Of a stretch of 64,000 nucleotides of DNA, positions 57,323 through 64,000 are shown in pieces. Source of the stretch: Cannabis sativa (Eukaryota; Streptophyta; Magnoliopsida; Rosales; Cannabaceae). The stretch's first letter is position 1. Every line of letters starts with the position of its first letter. The position numbers and the translations under genes are program-made. The stretch spans positions 53,268,406 through 53,332,405 of the forward strand of contig NC_083603.1 of assembly GCF_029168945.1 (NCBI RefSeq). Direction: 5' to 3'. The notes beneath the pieces were generated by a model, which had not been told where the DNA came from, did not search any database, and saw only the letters and a list, made by a program, of their open reading frames with translations.

Positions 57323-57550
57323 GGTGACGGAGAAGGTAGGGAAAGGGGGGAGTGGGAGGAGAACGCCGTGAGGAGTGGTTATTGTGGAAGGAATCGATAA
57401 GGGATGGTGGGCGGGAGTAGTTACAGAGGCAGAATTTCAAAAAATTCGGTGAAAACAGCAGTTGAAATTGATCAGATGAAAAGGAAAATATAGTTGGAGC
57501 ATAACGGCAACAGACCCATCAGTGCACTATTGATAAAACTAATAATATTT

Positions 57551-58725
57551 ATATGTATAGCGTCAGTTATTTTAATACATTATTTTACCGAAAATACAAA
57601 TTAATATATACTCATCCACACTTCCGTGTTTCCTCCTCGGTTTGCTCAGCATCACTTTTTTTTTCCTCTTTCTCTGTAGCCTAGCTAACTATTTTTTTAA
57701 GTAAATCACAAAGACAAGATAATATATACCAATCAGTTGTTTTGATGTTTAGTTTTTTATTATTTATTTATGTCTTTAAATTTCTCTCTTTTATAAATAT
57801 GGATATCTCTATATACTATTTCATTAAACTTTTTAGTTTTTTTTTTATATATACTATATGTCATTAAAAAAATAACTAAGATATACTATTTTTTTTTCAA
57901 TAAGTGTTATTTTGCAATTATATTATTTCATATAATTTTTCGTTATTTAAAGACACTAAATAATATCTTTTTTTTAACAAACTAACTAATGTCTTAAACA
58001 TCATAAAATTAATTACATTACAAAAATTTTATTTTAAGTAAAAATATGCTATCTTATTGTTTCTTTTACATTATTCTTTTAGCAACATTTTCATCACCTT
58101 CAAAACCTATTTAAAAATTTAATAAGGTACAATAAAGAATAAGAATTCACCATATATATGTTATCAGTAATTTTTATAATATAACTAATTCTATAATATT
58201 TAAAATATTATTTGGTTACTTTATAAGTTTTTTTAATAAATATATAAGCAGATTTGTTTTAAATATATTATTTAGTAACTTTTAAATAAAATAATAAAAA
58301 TTATGGAGTAATTTACAATGTTGGTTATTGTATTAAATTTTAATATACTATATGCTTCCCTTATATAAAAAATAAGATTCTAGTAACTTTAATTAACCAA
58401 TAAAATTTGTTGCTATATATTAAATTTTGTGTTAGTTTGATTGTTCGCCAAGTAGAAAATATGTTTTAGAAATTTATCAATATTGTATAAGAGCATACAT
58501 TTAGTAACTTTTAAATATTTAATAACAAAATAATTTCTCAATAACTAATTAAATTGGTTGGTTTTGTTTAAATTTAATTTTCTTTTTGTTAATTAAATCA
58601 AAAGAAACTAAAATATCACCTTTGATTTCCATTATCTTTTTTAGTGATTGTAAAGAAACATATAATACTCACATATCAAAATAATCACATTGAAGAGTAC
58701 ATTACAATAATACAACTTTTATGAC
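57551..58725. other. AT-rich sequence, no gene seen
   Basis: Long A/T tracts; no frame or RNA gene recognised. Possibly the interior of the older relic that hosts the LINE. Confidence 0.5.
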
Positions 58726-58948
58726 CAAACCATTATTAGTGCAGTTAGAAAACATTTTTAAAATTATTTTTTAATATAAAAAATATTTAAAATTATTAAG
58801 AGATAAAAAGATAAAAAAAAATATACATATTTGATAACAAACCATTATTAGTGCAGTTAGAAAACATTTTTAAAATTATTTTTTAATATAAAAAATATTT
58901 AAAAATATTAAGAGATAAAAAGAAAAAAAAATATACATATTTGATAAA
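58726..58948. repeat. Tandem duplication, 112-bp unit
   Basis: 58726-58837 is repeated at 58838-58948 with very few differences (start motif CAAACCATTATTAGTGC). Confidence 0.92.
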
Positions 58949-59956
58949 TGTCCCATCATATGAAAATGAATTATTATATGGAAAAGAAAATGTAGATGAA
59001 AACTAAGAATAATAAGGAAGAGGTAGATAAATATTCAAGAAAAACAAAAAGAAAAAATTAGTGTATCAACGTAATAATAATACGAAAGAAGGAGAAAAAC
59101 AAAATAATATATGTTGAAAGTAAAATAAGTTGTGTACGTATACACGTGTACAGACAAAATTAATAAAAAACAAACGGTATGCTATAATTAAATAAACAGT
59201 GTCAATTATGATATTTATTTCAAAATTTGGTCACTAGGCATAAATTTCTCTTTAAAATATATATATTTTAATAATTTTTATAGTAAGAGTTCAAAAAAAA
59301 AAATTGCTTATGACCCATTTCAACTCAGGGTCGGCCTATTTATAAATCTACTTGGTACTCTAAAGTGTACAATGTACATAGATTAATTTACTACAATATA
59401 TTCTTACTATGCCTCATTATAAGTCTTAGATTTCTCAAAAGCTATTAATGAAAACAAATCTCTTATTTCGGCGTGTTATAAAACTTTTTTCGTTACGTCC
59501 AGACCTCGAGAATTTTGTAGAAATTACATTGTATACTCACTTTACTTTACTTGTTTTCATTTTTACCTTCATTTTTCATATTTTTTAAAATATACTCACT
59601 TTTATACATGATGTCCATATTAGACCCCTTAGATTAATATAAATTATATGCTAGACTTAAGTAGAGAGTGAAGATATATTGGGCAACCCACCTATAAAAG
59701 TAGATATATTTTAATAAAATATAATATAAATATATTTTTCATCAATAGATAAATTAAAAAAAAAAAAAAGCATTCCTCAAACCTAGAATTTTTCCTTTAA
59801 GTTCATATAATAGAAACCTTAAGGAAAATCTTCCTTATTTTATAAAGGCCCATTATCATCTTCTTACTCCTTATTACTCTAGAAAATATCAATTTCCACT
59901 TTTACATTATTGTTATTTTTGAGAAAATAATTATCTCTTGTAATTTTTGTAAAACC
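58949..59956. other. AT-rich sequence, no gene seen
   Basis: Nothing coding. The TCAGGGTCGGCC near 59325 is the possible right end of the DNA-transposon relic. Confidence 0.45.
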
Positions 59957-59959
59957 TAA

Positions 59960-60451
59960 GGTGTCGTTTGGTAACACTTTTGTTTTCTAATTTTTTAATC
60001 ACAAAATAAAAGTAAAATTTTTGTTTTTAAAAATTTTGCTTTTGAAAAATAAAAAATGTATTCTGTAACCACTTTTGTTTTTCAATTTTAAAAACAAAAA
60101 ACAAAAGTGCGTTCTGTAAAGTTCATTTTCATTTTCATTTTTTTATTTTATTTACATCGGGTCAAGGTCCGGGGTCGGATTTGGGTTCAAGTCAGAGGCC
60201 GGGTTCAGCACCAGGACCGTGGGGGGATTTGGGTCTGGGTCATGATCGAAGTCCAAGATATTGGTTAAGAAAAAAAAAACTGTTTATTAAAATATTGAAA
60301 GTGATTTTTTTTTTGTTTTTAAAATTTTGATTCTCAATTAAAAAATTAAAAAAGTAAAAACGGTTTTATAGAACATGTTTTTGAAAAATATTTTCACTTT
60401 TTTAATTTTAAAAACAGAAAACTGATTAAAAAAGTGTTATCAAACTGCACC
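59960..60451. mobile_element. MITE, copy 2 of the family at 22030
   Basis: 492 bp with termini GGTGTCGTTTGGTAACAC and (inverted) GGTGCAGTTTGATAACAC, flanked by TAA on both sides (59957-59959 and 60452-60454). This is consistent with a PIF/Harbinger (Tourist-like) MITE. Confidence 0.8.
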
Positions 60452-60462
60452 TAAATTAAATA

Positions 60463-62804
60463 GGGCTATTTACAAAAATATGAGAAAATAAAGATAAGTT
60501 TTGATATATATGGCATAAAAACTTAATTACACTAAATATGGCATTTTTTTAAAAAACTTACAAATATGGGAAAAAGTCTTGAGTAATGCCATAAAAAACT
60601 TAAAATTTGTGTTTCTTTTTATTTATTTTTTCTTTTTTAAAAAAATAAAATACTAAAATAAATAAAAAATGATCTCAACTATAGATATTATTTTTTTTTA
60701 CAGAAATTAAACTTGTTTTTTTTTTTTTTATTTAAACTACTATTTTTTTTCTTTGTTTTTTTGTTAAAAACTAATTATTTCATTAAAAGCAACAGAAAAA
60801 AAAAAAAAAAAAAAAACCAGTTTCATCAACATCATCCTGAAGAAAAAACAATATAAAAAATTATAATCTAAAGATAATATAAATTTTAAAAATCAGTTTC
60901 ATCAACATTGAAAGAAACTATTAATTTCATTAAAAGAATAAAAAAAATAGTTTCATTATGTTATTAGAATTTTTTTTCAAGTTACTTTTTTATTATTTTG
61001 TTTCTAGGTTGGAAACTTACACTTATATTTTGTTATTAAATTATTGGTAGGCATTATGTGTTGTTTTGATTATATTTGTGATTAGTATTTTTTTTTTTTT
61101 TTGTATATTTGTGTGTGTGTATGTTTTTATTTGATTGTCTGATGAAACTGGTTTCAATTAACTTTATTATTAACATTTGTATTTTGTTATGATTTTTTAT
61201 AACGTCAAAACTGGTTTCACATGTCGAAACTGGTTTCACATGTTTTAACTATTCTGTAATGGGGTTGCTCAATTTTTATGATATTATTATATATTTTTTC
61301 GTTTGTATAAAACCAGTTTTATTATTGTATGATATTTGAACAACAATTTTTATTTTATTTTAATTAATCAGTTTCTGACATACATATTATTTTATTATTT
61401 TCATAACTGGTTTTTTTAAGTAATTAATTTTTTTTATTGTTGTTCATAATTGAGTTTTATTCAATTTTTTATTAATTTATCTCAAGAAACTGGTTTTTAT
61501 TTGTTTGTTTTTATTTTGGTTGTTTTACTAACTGGTTTCTCACATTCCACTGTTTTTTTTTGTTATTCTTTTATGGTTTTTATTGCACTTTTGTCTCTTT
61601 AATTTTCTTTGTTTCTTTTTTTTCTCTTTGATTTTAATTTGTGATTCTCTTTGTTATATTTGCTGCATATTGTATGTTTAAATTAACTCTAATTTTTGAG
61701 CAAGCAAATAAAAAATTAAATGCCAAAATAAAGAATGAAGTTAGAAGTTTGATTATTAGGTATTGATATAAATTTTATATGTTCGAAACTGGTTTTTAAA
61801 TTTAGTATCGTTAATTTGTAAAAGTTTAGTTATTAGACATTGTGTATTTTTTATTATGTTATTGTTGAAACTATTTTTTTTTTTTTTGCCTCTTTTAATG
61901 AAATAATTCGTTTATTTTAATATTGATGAAACTGGTTTTTAAAGTTAGTATCGTCTTTAGATTGTAATTTTTTTCATTATCTTGTTGATGAAACTATTTT
62001 TTGTATTCTTTAAATGAAATTATTAGTTTCTTTCAATGTTGATGAAACTAGTTTTAAAGTTTGGATTCTTTTTAGATTATGATTTTTTATATTGTTTTTT
62101 TTTAGGATGATATTGATGAAACTGGTTTTTTTTTTCCTGTTGTTTTTAATGGAATAATTAGTTTTTAACAAAAAAAAAAACGAATAGTAGTTTAAATAAA
62201 AAAACAAGTTTAATTTTTGTAAAAAAAAAAATGAAATATAAAAATGTACACTTATTATATATATTAAGAGAAAAAAATTGAAAAAAAAAAAAGAGAGACA
62301 CAAAGAGAAATTAGAAAAAAAAAAATAGAGAGAGATAAGCGAAAGAAAGAAAAAAAAAAGTAGCAACTGACTTAAAAGTTGAAAAGAAAAAAGAGAGTCA
62401 AAATTGACTAAAAAATATATAAAAAAGACAAAAAAAAAAAAAACTTTTTGAAGTTTCAATAAGTAAAAAAGAAAAAAAAAATTAATAAAAGTATAAAAGT
62501 AAAATGTTCTTGTCAAATTAAAAATGTAATGTTTGAAAAAAAATGTAGTATTTGGTGTAAATTTTTCAAATAAAAAGAAACCTTAAAATATAAGTGTAAA
62601 ATAAATTAAAAAAATAAATAAAACTAATTAAGCTAAAAACAAAAACATAAAATATGGGATTGGATAATAAGTTTATAAAAATATGGCATATTAAATACCA
62701 TAAAAAACTTAAATATGAAAAAATGCCATAGAAAAGTGGCAAACCTAAAAATGCCATATTTTTCTAACTTTGTTATGAAATCCCATATTTCATGTAATTT
62801 TCAC
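60463..62804. mobile_element. Long-TIR element with 9-bp target duplication (Mutator-like)
   Basis: 2342 bp flanked by AATTAAATA (60454-60462 and 62805-62813). The outer ends share ATATGGCATTTTT/AAAAATGCCATAT and AAACTTA units in inverted order. The inner arms 60680-60960 and 61965-62235 are inverted copies (for example AACTTGTTTTTTT...ACTACTATT against AATAGTAGTTT...AAACAAGTT). The arms are unequal owing to indels. The interior is full of GAAACTGGTTT motifs. No transposase recognised; the long Phe/Leu-rich frame at 62010-62516 (-) is a poly-A/T artefact. Confidence 0.75.
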
Positions 62805-62813
62805 AATTAAATA

Positions 62814-64000
62814 TAAAGGTTTACATCCCAATCTAGGCCTTACGAGAATATCCATAAATTAAAATATATTTTTTTTTCAAAACAAAGTGTAAATCCCAAT
62901 TTGAAACTTTTGTGGTATTTTTGCTAAGTTAGGCTTTGGACCTAAAACAATATTATTTCTCCGTTATTTTTCGAGAAAATCAAAATTTAAAAGTTACATA
63001 AAACTGATTTTCGGTCCAACTTTGACCCCTTGCAAAAACTTTAATTACGAATCATTTTGGCTAAAACTAATAGGAAGTAAAACTAGAAAATTATCCATCC
63101 AATAAACCTCATGTGAAAATAAATTTTTATTCTTGAGTTATAAGTTTCACAAGTTACAAGTTTAAAACAGCCAGTAAGGTAAATATCCAGTTTTTAGGGT
63201 TTTCTTACAAAAAGTATAACTCCAATCCTACTTGGAGTGTAAATTTGAAAAATTACAATGATTCTTATACATGTTGAAAACATGTAAAAAAAAATCGTAA
63301 TTTTTGGCTTAGCACAAAATGCTTAAAAAGTGCTCAATATACAGATACCCTAATTTACCCAAAAAAATTTCCAGATTTCTAAGGTTAGGTTACAAAAATC
63401 TTCACTCAAATTCAACAATGAATTTTAACCTAAAAATTAATAGAAAACTGTATACATATTATAACTATCATGATGAGTTTTAGCCCATTAAAAATATCCA
63501 AATCATTTTTACAATCTGGGTAGTTAATCTGCCCAAAACTTTCCTAAATTTTACTCGAACTTCCAACACCCATAACTTGAGTTTTAAAGAAGCTGTTGGA
63601 GTGATTCCAAAGCTAAATCTCATGTACTCTTCGAGTAATTTAGAACCATATAAATATTTTACAAATTCAGAGGAGTAATGCTAGAATCTAACCCATTGGA
63701 TGTCAGATCCAAGAACAGATTTTTACAATTCCAACAAAATAAATGAAACTCAAAAGCAGCATCCATGCATGATCAGAGCTCTAGTCTTAATATTACACAT
63801 TCTAAACTACCTATAAAAATTATTACAAATCAAAAACAATCATGGATCGTAAAGAAATTATGAAAAATAACTTCTTTTGCCTCTTGAAGCTTTGATTTTG
63901 TGTTTAAGCTTACCAAATCTTGAATTCTCTTTCTTCTAACCCTATCAATACAGAACCAACCCCATTAACACCCATGAATAGCATAGAGAAGATTAGAAGA
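62814..64000 (-). other. Possible gypsy-type LTR sequence, minus strand
   Basis: No coding signal. The texture (GTTATTTTTCGAGAAAATC, AAAACCCTAA, and a minus-strand donor-like TTTGGTAAGC near 63910) resembles plant gypsy LTRs, but I could not match it to Gypsy-1 or Gypsy-2. The window ends within it. Confidence 0.25.

Larger units (their letters stand above)
51484..57532 (-). mobile_element. LINE (L1-type plant non-LTR retrotransposon), near full length
   Basis: About 6.0 kb on the minus strand with a poly-A tail (poly-T at 51489-51499 on +), flanked by the 18-bp duplication ATAAAACTAATAATATTT (51474-51491 and 57533-57550, with ambiguity in the T run). ORF1 is followed by ORF2 (endonuclease, reverse transcriptase, RNase H). 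The long perfect duplication and long ORFs indicate a relatively young copy. Confidence 0.95.
51372..59337. mobile_element. Possible DNA-transposon relic interrupted by the LINE
   Basis: The left end AGGTCAGCCCTAAGCATAG and the right end (inverted) TAGGCCGACCCTGAG are weakly similar inverted termini, resembling the GGGCCGGCCCTGAG-type ends of some plant hAT relics. Without the LINE the unit would be about 1.9 kb. No 8-bp duplication is visible, so this is tentative. Confidence 0.3.

Noticed and set aside
62010..62516. 168-codon Phe/Leu-rich ORF that could pass for a membrane protein
   Set aside because: Low-complexity poly-A/T sequence read on the minus strand inside a foldback element; no start context or coding bias.

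Overview
This window is eukaryotic and almost certainly from a eudicot plant. It is AT-rich, carries Ty1/copia and Ty3/gypsy (Tekay/Del-type chromovirus) LTR retrotransposons, a plant-type LINE with DUF4283-like ORF1 and an RNase H tail, MITEs and a probable SINE pair, and shows no intact host gene. I cannot name the species. The only host-gene signal is a 26-codon MAP-kinase-like fragment at position 1. Layout. 629-19296: a copia element (Copia-1, + strand) with ATTAG target duplications. A Tekay-type gypsy element (Gypsy-1, - strand, TTCAT duplications) is inserted in its reverse transcriptase. The 3' part of this nest is duplicated: gypsy LTR plus copia tail occurs at 6503-10421 and again from 15119, and the first copy is fused to truncated gypsy pol at a 4-bp microhomology. 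19297-23180: a Helitron-like 3' end, a Mutator-type MITE, an inverted SINE-like pair, two further MITEs and a (GA)43 tract. 23181-31107: a decayed second gypsy element (Gypsy-2, +) truncated in its 3' LTR. 31125-48372: an old copia element (Copia-2, +) that received a solo LTR (33258-35150, GGGTC duplications) and a 10-kb copia element (Copia-3, - strand, 35357-45376, GCTTC duplications) of a related family; its own 3' LTR received a MITE. 48373-51365: a badly decayed copia relic (Copia-4, -). 51484-57532: a near full-length LINE (-) with an 18-bp target duplication, apparently inside an older DNA-transposon relic. 57551-64000: AT-rich sequence with a second copy of the 22-kb MITE and a 2.3-kb long-TIR element with a 9-bp duplication. 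The most notable signal is in Copia-1. A start codon plus splice donor lie inside the LTR and join in frame to Gag across a predicted 2.47-kb intron. That intron holds the primer-binding site and a 10-copy palindromic array, so splicing would separate the translated mRNA from the replication template. Other points worth a look: Copia-3 has lost the TATA box only from its 3' LTR, so its progeny would be promoter-less; it has also lost an integrase catalytic Asp and carries a compact GC-rich stem-loop block near its PBS. Near-identical copies differ mainly in CNG contexts, which suggests systematic base-calling error in methylated DNA.
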